Assembly (NCBI GenBank): GCA_003604995.1
Contig: QZJD01000050.1
Span: 1-32,945 of the forward strand
Length of the DNA stretch: 32,945 nucleotides
DNA from: Desulfobulbus sp.
GTDB taxonomy: Bacteria; Desulfobacterota; Desulfobulbia; Desulfobulbales; Desulfobulbaceae
Reading direction: 5' to 3'
Made by a program: the position numbers and the translations under genes. The notes under the pieces were generated by a model. That model was given only the letters and a program-made list of their open reading frames with translations, was not told the origin of the DNA and made no database searches. Positions 14,694 to 22,966 of this stretch are shown here, one piece after another; position 1 is the stretch's first letter; every line of letters begins with the position of its first letter.

Positions 14694-15371
14694 CCTGCCA
14701 TTAATACCGACATCGACACATTCCATTTCGAACGGACCCTGACCGCCGAGGGGTACGGATGCGTGGCCGGGCTTGATGAAGCTGGGCGCGGTCCCTTGGC
14801 CGGCCCGGTGGTTGCCGGCTGTGTGGTGTTGCCTTCTGAAAGCCCTTACCACCGGTTCAGGGATTCCAAAAAGCTCTCGGCCGCCGCCCGCTCCGCTCTT
14901 TTTGCCGAACTGCACGAGTGCGGGGCAGAGATCGCCTTTGCCGTGGTTTCGCCCCAGGAAATCGACCGGATCAATATTCTTCAAGCATCCCTCATGGCCA
15001 TGGCCAGGGCGGTGGCAAAGCTTGCCGAACAGCGCGCAACTGGTCCAGATTTCCTGCTCGTTGACGGAACCTTTACCGCTCCGGTCGCTCTGCCGCAGAA
15101 GACACTGATCAAAGGGGAGTCGAAGAGCGCCTCCATTGCCGCCGCCTCCATCATTGCCAAGGTCATTCGCGACCGGCTGATGGAGGAATTTCACGCGCAG
15201 TATCCCGAATACAATTTTCAGCGGAACAAGGGCTATCCGACCGCGGATCACCGCCGGGCCATCGAGCGCTTCGGCCCCTGTTCCATTCATCGCCGTACCT
15301 TCAAAGGGGTCCGCGAATTTGTGAACGAAGGCCTCCCAAACAGGACACCCTGTCAGCAGGGCCTCTGGTGA
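14679..15371 (+). CDS. rnhB: Ribonuclease HII
   Basis: About 230 residues. It cleaves RNA in RNA/DNA hybrids and starts repair of single ribonucleotides in DNA. Catalytic elements are GLDEAGRGPLAGPVVAG (Asp-Glu pair), the LLVDGTF strand with a third Asp, and KGESKSASIAAASIIAKVIRDRLM. No ATG exists between the terminator and the DEAGRG motif. The most likely start is TTG 14679 (giving MRPFFPAINTDIDTFHFER). ATT 14700 and GTG 14763 are alternatives, and GTG would leave only two residues before GLDEAGRG. The uncertain start is the only defect. YraN follows after 6 nt. Confidence 0.9.
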   Translation: MRPFFPAINTDIDTFHFERTLTAEGYGCVAGLDEAGRGPLAGPVVAGCVVLPSESPYHRFRDSKKLSAAARSALFAELHECGAEIAFAVVSPQEIDRINILQASLMAMARAVAKLAEQRATGPDFLLVDGTFTAPVALPQKTLIKGESKSASIAAASIIAKVIRDRLMEEFHAQYPEYNFQRNKGYPTADHRRAIERFGPCSIHRRTFKGVREFVNEGLPNRTPCQQGLW

Positions 15372-15377
15372 GCGGGC

Positions 15378-15806
15378 ATGGCTAACGGCCGGAAATTCTC
15401 TCTGCCCTCCCTGTTTGGCCGGAAAGCCGCGGCGACAGAGGGTGAGCGGCGTCAGATCGGCGCGAGCGGAGAGGATATTGCCGCCGCTTTTCTCAAAGGT
15501 ATCGGCTATGTCATCCTGACCCGCAACTACCGCAAACGATTCGGCGAGATTGACATCATTGCCGAGGACGATACGACTCTGGTCTTTGTCGAGGTCAAAA
15601 CCAGAAGCACGACCGCCTTCGGTAACCCATTGGAGGCCGTGGATGGTCGCAAACAGCGGCGAATGGTCAGGGCGGCTCTGGCGTATCTGAGCAGCCAGGG
15701 ACGGCATGACCAGCCGGCCCGGTTCGATGTAATCGCCGTACAGCTTCAGGCGCAGGGGCCGCCGCGGATCGAGCATGTGCGCAACGCCTTTGACCTGACA
15801 GCATGA
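15378..15806 (+). CDS. yraN: YraN/UPF0102 family predicted nuclease
   Basis: A 142-residue protein with a restriction-endonuclease-like fold. The N-terminal RRQIGASGEDIAAAFL and NYRKRFGEIDIIAEDD lead into VFVEVKTRS, together giving the GEID-x(n)-EVK catalytic signature. The C-terminal FDVIAV is also typical. An about 25-residue basic N-terminal extension precedes the domain. It is often next to rnhB. The molecular role is not established in general. Confidence 0.93.
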   Translation: MANGRKFSLPSLFGRKAAATEGERRQIGASGEDIAAAFLKGIGYVILTRNYRKRFGEIDIIAEDDTTLVFVEVKTRSTTAFGNPLEAVDGRKQRRMVRAALAYLSSQGRHDQPARFDVIAVQLQAQGPPRIEHVRNAFDLTA

Positions 15807-15819
15807 GGTGCAACAGACG

Positions 15820-16818
15820 ATGAAACGGTTGCTCGGCATTACCATGGGCTGTCCGGTGGGGATAGGGCCGGAGATCATCCTCCGCTTTTTCGCGACCGGC
15901 TGGTCCCTTCCCGGATATGCGCCCGTAGTTCTTGGTGATATCGGCGTGCTTCGGCATACGGCCGCAATGCTCGGTCTGCCGGGAGAGTTGGTCGCCTGGC
16001 AGCCCGGAATGGCGGTTGGGTCGGACACGATCCCGGTTTACAGCCTGTCGGACCTGCCCCAGCAGGAACTGGTCTGGGGGCGCCCTGACGCCATGACCGG
16101 CAAGGCGATGGCAAGCTATGTCGAGGCGGCGGTCAGGCTGACCATGCAAGGCGTACTCGCCGGGATCGTCACCTGTCCGATCAGCAAGAAGGCATTGCAA
16201 CTGGCCGGTTATTCCTATCCCGGCCATACAGAGATGCTGGCCGAGCTTTCCGGCGGGCACCGGTACCTGATGATGATGGTCGGCAGCCGGCTCCGGGTCG
16301 TGCTGGCGACCATCCACGAACCCCTGCGCCGGGTTTCCGAGCTGCTCACCCGGGAACGGGTGAGCGAATGCCTGCGGATCACTGCCGCTGCCCTGCGATC
16401 GGATTTCGGCGTGGCTCGGCCGCGAATCGCGGTGGCCGCGTTGAATCCCCATGGCGGCGAGCAGGGGATGTTCGGCAGCGAGGAAGAGGAGATCATCGGA
16501 CCGGCCATCCACTCCTGCGCCGTTGAGGGGGAGGTCAGCGGGCCCTGGCCGCCGGACACCGTGTTTTACCGGGCCGCGACGGGGGATTTTGACGCGGTGG
16601 TCGCCATGTACCATGATCAGGGACTGATTCCCTTCAAGCTGCTGCATTTCAAGGACGGGGTCAACGTCACCTTGGGCCTGCCGCTGGTCAGAACGTCGGT
16701 GGATCACGGCACCGCCTATGATATCGCCGGGCAGGGCAGGGCGGATTGTGCAAGTCTTGCCGCCGCCGCCAGCCTTGCCGCGGAAATTGTCGACCACAGA
16801 ACGCAACGAGGAAGTTGA
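15820..16818 (+). CDS. pdxA: 4-hydroxythreonine-4-phosphate dehydrogenase (PdxA family)
   Basis: A 332-residue metal- and NAD-dependent dehydrogenase of the DXP-dependent pyridoxal-phosphate route. The ATG at 15820 is preceded by TGAGGTG (9-nt spacing). The GTG at 15808 lies inside that site and is less likely. Conserved parts are GIGPEI at the N-terminus, VTCPISKKALQLAG, PGHTEMLAEL, LNPHGGEQGMFGSEE, MYHDQGLIPFK and RTSVDHGTAYDIAG, which include the metal-binding His residues. The N-terminal motif reads TMGCPVGIGPE, whereas most PdxA proteins have TMGDPAG. The Cys replaces a usually conserved Asp, which leaves room for a PdxA2-like paralogue with another hydroxyacid substrate. It overlaps tmk by one base. 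Confidence 0.88.
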   Translation: MKRLLGITMGCPVGIGPEIILRFFATGWSLPGYAPVVLGDIGVLRHTAAMLGLPGELVAWQPGMAVGSDTIPVYSLSDLPQQELVWGRPDAMTGKAMASYVEAAVRLTMQGVLAGIVTCPISKKALQLAGYSYPGHTEMLAELSGGHRYLMMMVGSRLRVVLATIHEPLRRVSELLTRERVSECLRITAAALRSDFGVARPRIAVAALNPHGGEQGMFGSEEEEIIGPAIHSCAVEGEVSGPWPPDTVFYRAATGDFDAVVAMYHDQGLIPFKLLHFKDGVNVTLGLPLVRTSVDHGTAYDIAGQGRADCASLAAAASLAAEIVDHRTQRGS

Positions 16819-17459
16819 TGAACGCCGCGAACAAGGGTATTCTGATTGCCATAGAGGGCATTGACGGCACAGGCAAGTCGACCCAGGTGGGATTGCTGGC
16901 TCGGTATCTGCGCGGCAAGGGCTGCGAGGTCATCGAAACCAGGGAGCCGACGGGTGGTCCCTATGGCCGACGGATCCGCGAGCTGTTTGTGGATAGGGGC
17001 AGCTGTACTCTGGAAGAAGAGTTGAATCTGTTCATCGAGGACCGGCGCCAGCATGTGCGCGAGGTGATTGCCCCGGCCCTGGAACGCGGACTGATCGTCC
17101 TGACCGATCGCTATTATTTTTCCACGGCGGCCTACCAGGGGGCGGCCGGCATGAATCCGGCGGAGGTCTTTGCCAGAAATAGTTTCGCCCCGAGGCCTGA
17201 TCTGGTGATCCTGCTGACTATGTCGCCGGAGATAAGCCTGGTCCGTATCCGCGAGTCCAGGGGCGAGGAGTTGAATGATTTCGAACAGGAGGATCAATTG
17301 CGCCGGGTCGCCGAACTCTTCAGCTCGTTTGATGATCCCTGTATCAGGAGCATTGATGCCGACGCCTCCCTTGAACACGTTGCCCGGGAAATTCAAAAGG
17401 CCGTGGATCGCCTCCTCCTGGACAACAACTATGTATGCACCGGTCGAAGAACGGTATGA
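16818..17459 (+). CDS. tmk: Thymidylate kinase
   Basis: A 213-residue enzyme that phosphorylates dTMP to dTDP. The P-loop EGIDGTGKST is at residues 13-22, and DRYYFST begins near 97. The LID carries RIRESRGEELNDFE. GAGGAAG precedes the ATG, and the start overlaps the pdxA stop. Its own stop overlaps the next ATG (ATGA). Confidence 0.95.
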   Translation: MNAANKGILIAIEGIDGTGKSTQVGLLARYLRGKGCEVIETREPTGGPYGRRIRELFVDRGSCTLEEELNLFIEDRRQHVREVIAPALERGLIVLTDRYYFSTAAYQGAAGMNPAEVFARNSFAPRPDLVILLTMSPEISLVRIRESRGEELNDFEQEDQLRRVAELFSSFDDPCIRSIDADASLEHVAREIQKAVDRLLLDNNYVCTGRRTV

Positions 17460-19195
17460 GATATTTTCCCACCCTGCTGATTCTCCTGCTTGTCTTTAAC
17501 TTTATCGGCTGCCAGCCCAAGGTCCGGCAGGCGCCTGCCCTTCCTCTTCCCCCGCCGGCAGTGTCCGACGAAACCGCTGAAGATCCGGATTTCAGCTGCG
17601 CCTATTTTTATTTTCTCTGGGGACGGCAGGCGGAATTGGCCATGCGCTTGCCCGAGGCGCTGGAAGCCTACGAAAAAGCCCTTATCTGCGACCCGGATGC
17701 CGATTACATCGTCCGCAAGATTCCGGTGATCCTCCTTCGGATGAATCGCGGGGAAGAGGCGGTGGCCCTCCTCCGATCCTATCTGGAGAGGAAACCGCAG
17801 GATACCGGGATCAGAATGCTTCTCGCCCGGGTGTATATCGGGCTCGCCAGATATGATGAGGCCGCCGAACAGTACCAGGTCATCCATCGGCAGGACCGGA
17901 CGGACATCACCTCCCTGCTCCTCTTGAGCGAACTGTATCTGAACCAGAATAAGCTGGCGGCGGCCGAAGAAACGCTGCTTGAGGTGCTGCGGGTTGACAG
18001 CGAGGCCTACCCGGCGCATGTCCTCCTGGGGCGGATTTACCTGAGCAGCAAACGGCTCGATCTTTCGCTGGCCGCCTATGAAAAAGCCCTGGCCCTCAAC
18101 TGGTCTCCGGAACTGCTGCTGGAAAAAGCGGACGTCTACCGTCTGCAGGAGCGCTATGAGGAGCTGAATGCGATCTATCGCAAAATCCTTGAGGATGATC
18201 CCGGCAACGAGCCGGTGGCACTTGCGTTGATACATTCACTTTTGCTGGACGACAAGGAGGACGAGGCCCTGGCCGAGCTTGAACGGCTCAAGGCCAGGGT
18301 TGACCATTCCGACAAGGCGGACCAGAGCATGGCCCGTTTTTACGTCAGAATGAAAAAATACGAGGAAGCCATTGAGCTTCTGCGGTCCTCGCTGAGCAAA
18401 AACAGCGATTCGGAAACCCGGTTCCTCCTGGCGGTGGTCCTTACCCAGACGGAACAGTATGACAAGGCGCTGGCTCAACTGCGGCTGATCGGCAAGGATG
18501 ACGAAGAATACGAGAATGCGGTGAGCCTGCAGGTGCGGATCCTGCGTTTTATGAACAAGGAGGAGCAGGCCATAGAACTTCTGGAGCGGGTCGTACAGGA
18601 TACGGAAACCCGCAGTCCGGACATGTTTGTTATGCTGGCGGCCCTTTACCAGTTGCAGAACCAGACCGAACTCGGCCGCAGCGCCTTTGATCGCGCCATG
18701 GTTGCCTTTCCGGAGGACGAGGACCTGCTGTACGAATTCGGTCTTTTTCTGGATACGGCAGGTCGGCAGGACGAGGCCATGAGCGTCATGCAGCAGGTAA
18801 TCGAACGCCAGCCGGAACACGGCGAAGCTCTGAACTATGTCGGCTATTCCTGGGCCGACAAAAGCATCAACCTGGACAAGGCCCTGGCGTACATCCGTCG
18901 GGCCGTGGAACTGCGACCGGAAAACGGTTATGTCCGCGACAGCCTGGGCTGGGTCTATTACCGGCTGGGCCGCTATGAGGAGGCCCTCGCGGCGATGGAA
19001 GAGGCGGTCCGTCTTGCCGAGGAGGAGGACCCTACCATTTTTGAGCACCTCGGGGATGTCTATTTTGCCCTCGGTCGTCAGGAAGAGGGGCTGGTCAGCT
19101 ATCGCAAGGCCCTTTCCCTTCTGGATGAGGGAAGCGTGGCAAGATCGAATCTGGCGGAAAAGATCAAATACCTGGAAAGCCGGGAGAAGAAATGA
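17456..19195 (+). CDS. TPR-repeat outer-envelope lipoprotein
   Basis: A 579-residue protein with a lipoprotein signal: MRYFPTLLILLLVFNFIGC, lipobox FIGC with C19. Starting at ATG 17456 puts the signal at the N-terminus; the upstream ATG at 17435 does not. The rest is almost entirely tetratricopeptide repeats (for example EALEAYEKALICDPDADY, LAAYEKALALNWSPE, DSLGWVYYRLGRYEEALAAM), giving a superhelical protein-binding scaffold. The partner is unknown. It overlaps tmk (ATGA) and the next lipoprotein gene (ATGA), so the two lipoproteins are probably made together. Its lipidation would use LspA, encoded in the same window. Confidence 0.88.
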   Translation: MRYFPTLLILLLVFNFIGCQPKVRQAPALPLPPPAVSDETAEDPDFSCAYFYFLWGRQAELAMRLPEALEAYEKALICDPDADYIVRKIPVILLRMNRGEEAVALLRSYLERKPQDTGIRMLLARVYIGLARYDEAAEQYQVIHRQDRTDITSLLLLSELYLNQNKLAAAEETLLEVLRVDSEAYPAHVLLGRIYLSSKRLDLSLAAYEKALALNWSPELLLEKADVYRLQERYEELNAIYRKILEDDPGNEPVALALIHSLLLDDKEDEALAELERLKARVDHSDKADQSMARFYVRMKKYEEAIELLRSSLSKNSDSETRFLLAVVLTQTEQYDKALAQLRLIGKDDEEYENAVSLQVRILRFMNKEEQAIELLERVVQDTETRSPDMFVMLAALYQLQNQTELGRSAFDRAMVAFPEDEDLLYEFGLFLDTAGRQDEAMSVMQQVIERQPEHGEALNYVGYSWADKSINLDKALAYIRRAVELRPENGYVRDSLGWVYYRLGRYEEALAAMEEAVRLAEEEDPTIFEHLGDVYFALGRQEEGLVSYRKALSLLDEGSVARSNLAEKIKYLESREKK

Positions 19196-19998
19196 CATCT
19201 GCTTTCCCCAGCGGCATTCATTGCCGGATACTGCTCCTGGTGTTGCTCCTCCTGGCAGGTTGCGCAGGCAAGCATCCTCGCACCGTTCCTCTCGACGGGG
19301 ATGAACAGGCCCGGATCCTGGCCGGTTTCTCCGCATTTGCCCAACGAGACTGCCCTCTTTCCCTGGACGCCGATATCACTCTGGAAATGCGGCTTCTCGG
19401 GAAGACCGAAAAATCGGCGGGCATACTGCAGTACCAAGGGCCGTCCTCTTTCCGCTACGCCATGGTCGATCCCCTGGGGCGGTCCATGTTTATCATGGCG
19501 ACCGATGGATATACCTTTACCATGGTGTACAATCGCGATGCCAAGGCCGTCACCGGGTCCACGGCATCCCGTTTCTGGCATGATTATGTGCCGTCCGGGG
19601 TAAGCGCTGCGGATATGCTTCTGCTGCTGGCAGGCCGGTCTCCCGAAAACCTCCGGCTCATGGAGGTTTTCGGCAACCAGGAGGGGTCCGGTTTCTGGTT
19701 GTATGGGGTGGGAGCAGAAGGAATCAGGCACGAAATCCTTTTTGAACACGAATCCTCGCTTGTTCGCAGACATATCATCAAAAACGGCGATGACGCCGTG
19801 CTCTTCGATGTGGTCTATAACGAGTTTTCGGAAGATGACCCCTTCTGTCCCAGACCCCGTGTCATGCAGGTGGAAGGAAAAAATATCACCGGGACCATTC
19901 TGCTCCGCGTTGACCAAGTGTATTCGGGTCAGCCAATTCCCGCCCAAAACTTCCGCGTTATCCCTCCCCCCCACTTCCTTGTGCAGGAGGTGGATTGA
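19192..19998 (+). CDS. LolB-like outer-membrane lipoprotein
   Basis: A 268-residue lipoprotein with lipobox LAGC (C24) after a Leu-rich signal helix. The following domain (DADITLEMRLLGKTEKSAGILQY, RYAMVDPLGRSMFIMATDGYTF) has the pattern of the half-barrel LolB/LolA-like fold that binds lipoprotein acyl chains. A role in outer-membrane lipoprotein insertion is inferred from this resemblance and from its coupling to the TPR lipoprotein gene (4-nt overlap). It is longer than E. coli LolB (about 207 residues). Confidence 0.7.
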   Translation: MTSAFPSGIHCRILLLVLLLLAGCAGKHPRTVPLDGDEQARILAGFSAFAQRDCPLSLDADITLEMRLLGKTEKSAGILQYQGPSSFRYAMVDPLGRSMFIMATDGYTFTMVYNRDAKAVTGSTASRFWHDYVPSGVSAADMLLLLAGRSPENLRLMEVFGNQEGSGFWLYGVGAEGIRHEILFEHESSLVRRHIIKNGDDAVLFDVVYNEFSEDDPFCPRPRVMQVEGKNITGTILLRVDQVYSGQPIPAQNFRVIPPPHFLVQEVD

Positions 19999-20065
19999 AT
20001 ATATAGCGCCGCTGGGGCAAACTGACGGAGCAGATAAATTTTATCCATAAGAATGAATTGTTTTG

Positions 20066-20093
20066 TTGACATGGTTATGAACTACGGCATATT
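20066..20093 (+). promoter_or_regulatory. Promoter of the WecA-type gene
   Basis: TTGACA (20066-20071) is a perfect -35. CATATT (20088-20093) follows after 16 nt as a 4/6 -10 in an A/T-rich stretch. It precedes the ATG at 20130 by 36 nt. Confidence 0.6.
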
Positions 20094-20129
20094 TAAACAA
20101 ATATTGATTATTAGCTCAGGCCGGAGTCG

Positions 20130-21665
20130 ATGACCTCAATAATTTTCATATTTTTCCTGTCCCTGTTATCGGCCTTTTTTCTGACGCCCCTCGTCGGCAA
20201 ACTGGCCAGACGCCTGGGCATCGTTGACCAGCCGTCAAGCCGCAAGGTACATTCGGTGCCGATTCCCCGGATTGGCGGGATAGCCCTGTTTTCAGCATTC
20301 TTCATCTCCCTGATTCTCTTCTCCCTGAATAAAATAATGCTCAGGGACATGTTGGAGCAGGAGCCCCGGGTGCCGTTCTTTCTTGTCGGGGCACTCCTGA
20401 TTTTTGGGTTGGGGCTGTGGGACGACCTGCGTCGACTTCCTTCCTCGGTCAAATTCGGCGGCCAGGTAGCGGTGGCTGCTCTTCTCTATTTCGGCGGCTT
20501 TCAGATCCATGCAGTATCGTTGCCTTTTGTCAGCGCGGTTCAGTTGGGAATATTCTCCCTTCCAATAACGGTTTTCTGGTTTGTCCTGGTGATCAACGCC
20601 ATTAATCTCATCGATGGACTGGACGGCCTGGCCGCTGGAATTTCACTTTTTGTGTCCATCACCATGATGGTCACCTGCCTGGCCAACAATCGTCTGCTGG
20701 AGGCTCTGTGTTTTGCCTCGCTGAGCGGGGCCTTGCTCGGTTTTCTGCGCTATAACTTCAACCCTGCCTCCATTTTCATGGGAGACTGCGGGAGCTATTT
20801 TCTCGGGTATGTCCTGGCTGCGCTTAGCCTGCTCGGCTCAATCAAGGGACAGTTTGCCACGGCCATGCTGATTCCGGTGATTGCCTTGGGCATCCCGCTT
20901 ATGGATACCCTTTGGGCCCCGGTGCGGCGCTTCATCCTGGGCCGCAAAATGTTTCAGCCTGACAGCGGCCACTTGCACCATCAGCTGCTCCGCCTCGGCT
21001 ATTCGCACCGGCGGGCAGTACTCATCCTCTATGCCGTTACCATCGTGCTCGGATTTGTCGCCATCGTCCTGGTTCATGCCAAGGATGAAATGGCAGCCCT
21101 TATCTTGCTGGTGATCGGCACCGGAGCCATCTTTGCCGGCCGTTTTATCGGACTGAAGGTCTTTGTCGGTCCGGGTCAGTTTGGCGGCTGGCTACAAGAG
21201 GTGGGGGAAGCCTCCGGATTGACCTATGAACGGCGCAGCTTTCTCAACCATCAGCTTGCCATCACGGAAGCCGCACACTTTGACGAGTTGTGGGAGGCAC
21301 TCTGCGGGGCTTTTGCTGCTCTTGACATGGATCTGGCTGAAGTGGTTCTTTATTCGCCTCCGGTTGTGACATCCGGGTGGGAATCTCAGCCAGATAACGG
21401 TTATGGTTCTGATGAGCTGCAATTGAATACAATCACCAAAACCTGGAGGAAAGAAGGGCTTGCTTCTCCAGGATGGTTAAACCGCAAAGGGCTTATGAAA
21501 ATAGAACAACCACTTCTGGCCCAAAACGATGGGCAGCTGTGCTACTACGGATTGCTCGTTCTGGTTAAGGACATACAGGGATCAACAGCCAGCCATTTTA
21601 TGCTGACCCGTATCGAGCACTTGCGTCGCGCCCTCGTTACGGCTTTGGTGAAAATACAGGGTTAG
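20130..21665 (+). CDS. Undecaprenyl-phosphate glycosyl-1-phosphate transferase, WecA/MraY family, with C-terminal extension
   Basis: A 511-residue polytopic membrane enzyme expected to transfer GlcNAc-1-phosphate (or a related sugar) from UDP to undecaprenyl phosphate, starting a surface polysaccharide. Motifs: HSVPIPRIGG (41-50), WDDL (97-100), INLIDGLDGLAAG (158-170), FMGDCGS (216-222) and HLHHQLLRLG (281-290), which distinguishes WecA-type from MraY. Hydrophobic segments continue to about residue 345. Residues 345-511 form a soluble domain absent from E. coli WecA (367 residues), of unknown role. GGAG precedes the ATG. Confidence 0.88.
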   Translation: MTSIIFIFFLSLLSAFFLTPLVGKLARRLGIVDQPSSRKVHSVPIPRIGGIALFSAFFISLILFSLNKIMLRDMLEQEPRVPFFLVGALLIFGLGLWDDLRRLPSSVKFGGQVAVAALLYFGGFQIHAVSLPFVSAVQLGIFSLPITVFWFVLVINAINLIDGLDGLAAGISLFVSITMMVTCLANNRLLEALCFASLSGALLGFLRYNFNPASIFMGDCGSYFLGYVLAALSLLGSIKGQFATAMLIPVIALGIPLMDTLWAPVRRFILGRKMFQPDSGHLHHQLLRLGYSHRRAVLILYAVTIVLGFVAIVLVHAKDEMAALILLVIGTGAIFAGRFIGLKVFVGPGQFGGWLQEVGEASGLTYERRSFLNHQLAITEAAHFDELWEALCGAFAALDMDLAEVVLYSPPVVTSGWESQPDNGYGSDELQLNTITKTWRKEGLASPGWLNRKGLMKIEQPLLAQNDGQLCYYGLLVLVKDIQGSTASHFMLTRIEHLRRALVTALVKIQG

Positions 21666-21718
21666 TTGCCGCAGTCATTGTGGGCAGAGGAATCAAGTGA
21701 GGCCGCGATTCCCGGTTG

Positions 21719-21745
21719 CCATGCCGTCCCGGCATGGGATTTTGT
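21719..21745 (+). terminator. Probable intrinsic terminator
   Basis: CCATGCC (21719-21725) pairs with GGCATGG (21731-21737) around GTCCC. GATTTTGTTT follows, a modest T-rich tail. It lies 54 nt after the WecA-type gene. Confidence 0.6.
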
Positions 21746-21911
21746 TTCACGCTCCGTGTCAAGCATTTCCATCCCGGCGGGAGGCGGCTAACGAACTTGT
21801 GCCTTGTATCTGATTTCTCATTTGATTGTATCGCACCGAGCCGAATGAATGGTATTGACTCGGACAGGATTGCAGCCCCACAAAAAAATATGGGATTGAC
21901 GCGGGCAAATA

Positions 21912-22101
21912 TTGATGACCCCGCAAAAACATAAAAATACGCCGCCGATGGCTCAGCACACAAGTTCGATATACAGGTAAGCGAACGGAGTGAGACTTCG
22001 AGGCGTGGTGGTGTCGGCCATGCGCAGGCGTACCCAGGGTACGCCGAGCATTGGCCGAACCCGCCACAACGCAGTAGATCGGACTTTTTTACGACGCCAT
22101 C
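21912..22101 (-). repeat. Dispersed structured repeat, copy B
   Basis: The inverted partner of 4845-5008. Read on the minus strand it has the same core and ends, with a longer version that includes about 24 nt (around 21975-22002) missing in copy A. The central palindrome is GGCGTACC-CT-GGGTACGCC, and the arms keep pairing where the sequence differs from copy A. It occupies the gap before pyrF. The remainder of 21746-22214 shows no gene that I can support. Confidence 0.9.
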
Positions 22102-22214
22102 AATGTAGGTTCTGCAAATAGGGCTGAGCTGATGCCTGCATACCTTGTAACATGTCGAAATTACAGTGTTGGGTGTCAGTGTTTTGAGTTTTTGCTCTCG
22201 TACTTGGATCTAAT

Positions 22215-22946
22215 ATGAAAAATATTGCGTTGAACGAACGGATCATCTTTGCTTTGGATTTCGCCGAACCCGAGCTGGCCTCGCAATGGGTAAGGAAGCT
22301 GGACAGCCATGTTCGATTTTTCAAGGTGGGACTTCAGCTTTTTCTTGCCGGTGGCTGGCCGGTGGTGGAGGACATCCTCCATCGCGGCAACAAGGTCATG
22401 CTCGACCTGAAATTTTTCGATATTCCGGAAACCGTGCATCTGGCGGTGCAACAGCTGCAGGACCGCGGGGTCAGTTTTGCCACCATCCACGGCAATCGGC
22501 CGATCATCGAGGCGGCAGTCATCGAAAAGAGGGACATGAAAATCCTGGCGGTGACCGTTTTGACCAGTTTCGACGAGTCAGATATGGTCGAGATGGGATT
22601 CACCGGTTCGGTTCGCGACCTGGTCCTGATCCGCGCCCGCAAGGCCCTGGAATTGGGTTGTGACGGAGTGGTCTCCTCAGCGCTTGAGGCGGAACCGCTT
22701 CGCAACGAATTGGGAGAGAATTTTCTGGTGGTAACCCCCGGGATCCGGCCGGGCCTGAACCGTGATCTGGAAAAGGATGATCAGAAGCGGGTGGCAACGG
22801 CCATGCGGGCGATCGTGAACGGTGCGGACCATGTGGTCATCGGTCGGCCGATCAGCACGGCGCCGGACCCCGTGGCCGCGGTGGCCGCTATTCAGGAGGA
22901 GATCGCCAGGGGGATTGAAAGTTTATCAAGTTCATCAAGTTTATAA
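22215..22946 (+). CDS. pyrF: Orotidine 5'-phosphate decarboxylase
   Basis: A 243-residue TIM-barrel enzyme that converts OMP to UMP, the last step of de novo pyrimidine synthesis. Motifs: IFALDF (11-16), FKVGLQLF (36-43), the catalytic DLKFFDIP (64-71, with D64, K66, D69), VTPGIRP and GADHVVIGRPI. The C-terminus runs into a 9-bp tandem repeat that encodes part of SLSSSSSL and supplies the stop codon, so the last residues are probably not conserved. The ribosome site (TTGGA) is weak. Confidence 0.96.
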   Translation: MKNIALNERIIFALDFAEPELASQWVRKLDSHVRFFKVGLQLFLAGGWPVVEDILHRGNKVMLDLKFFDIPETVHLAVQQLQDRGVSFATIHGNRPIIEAAVIEKRDMKILAVTVLTSFDESDMVEMGFTGSVRDLVLIRARKALELGCDGVVSSALEAEPLRNELGENFLVVTPGIRPGLNRDLEKDDQKRVATAMRAIVNGADHVVIGRPISTAPDPVAAVAAIQEEIARGIESLSSSSSL

Positions 22947-22956
22947 AGTTTATCAA
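22921..22956. repeat. Four 9-bp tandem repeats at the pyrF 3' end
   Basis: The units are GTTTATCAA, GTTCATCAA, GTTTATAAA and GTTTATCAA. The third unit has C changed to A, which creates the TAA stop of pyrF (22944-22946). Slippage here would change the protein's C-terminus or its stop. Confidence 0.85.
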
Positions 22957-22966
22957 GTTGTTTCCT

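Noticed and set aside
14628-16028. 466-residue minus-strand frame across rnhB, yraN and pdxA
   Set aside because: It covers three recognisable plus-strand genes and has no domain of its own.
21759-22067. Minus-strand frame MAGSANARRTLGTPAHGRHHH
   Set aside because: Another product of the same repeat, with no ribosome site or family resemblance.
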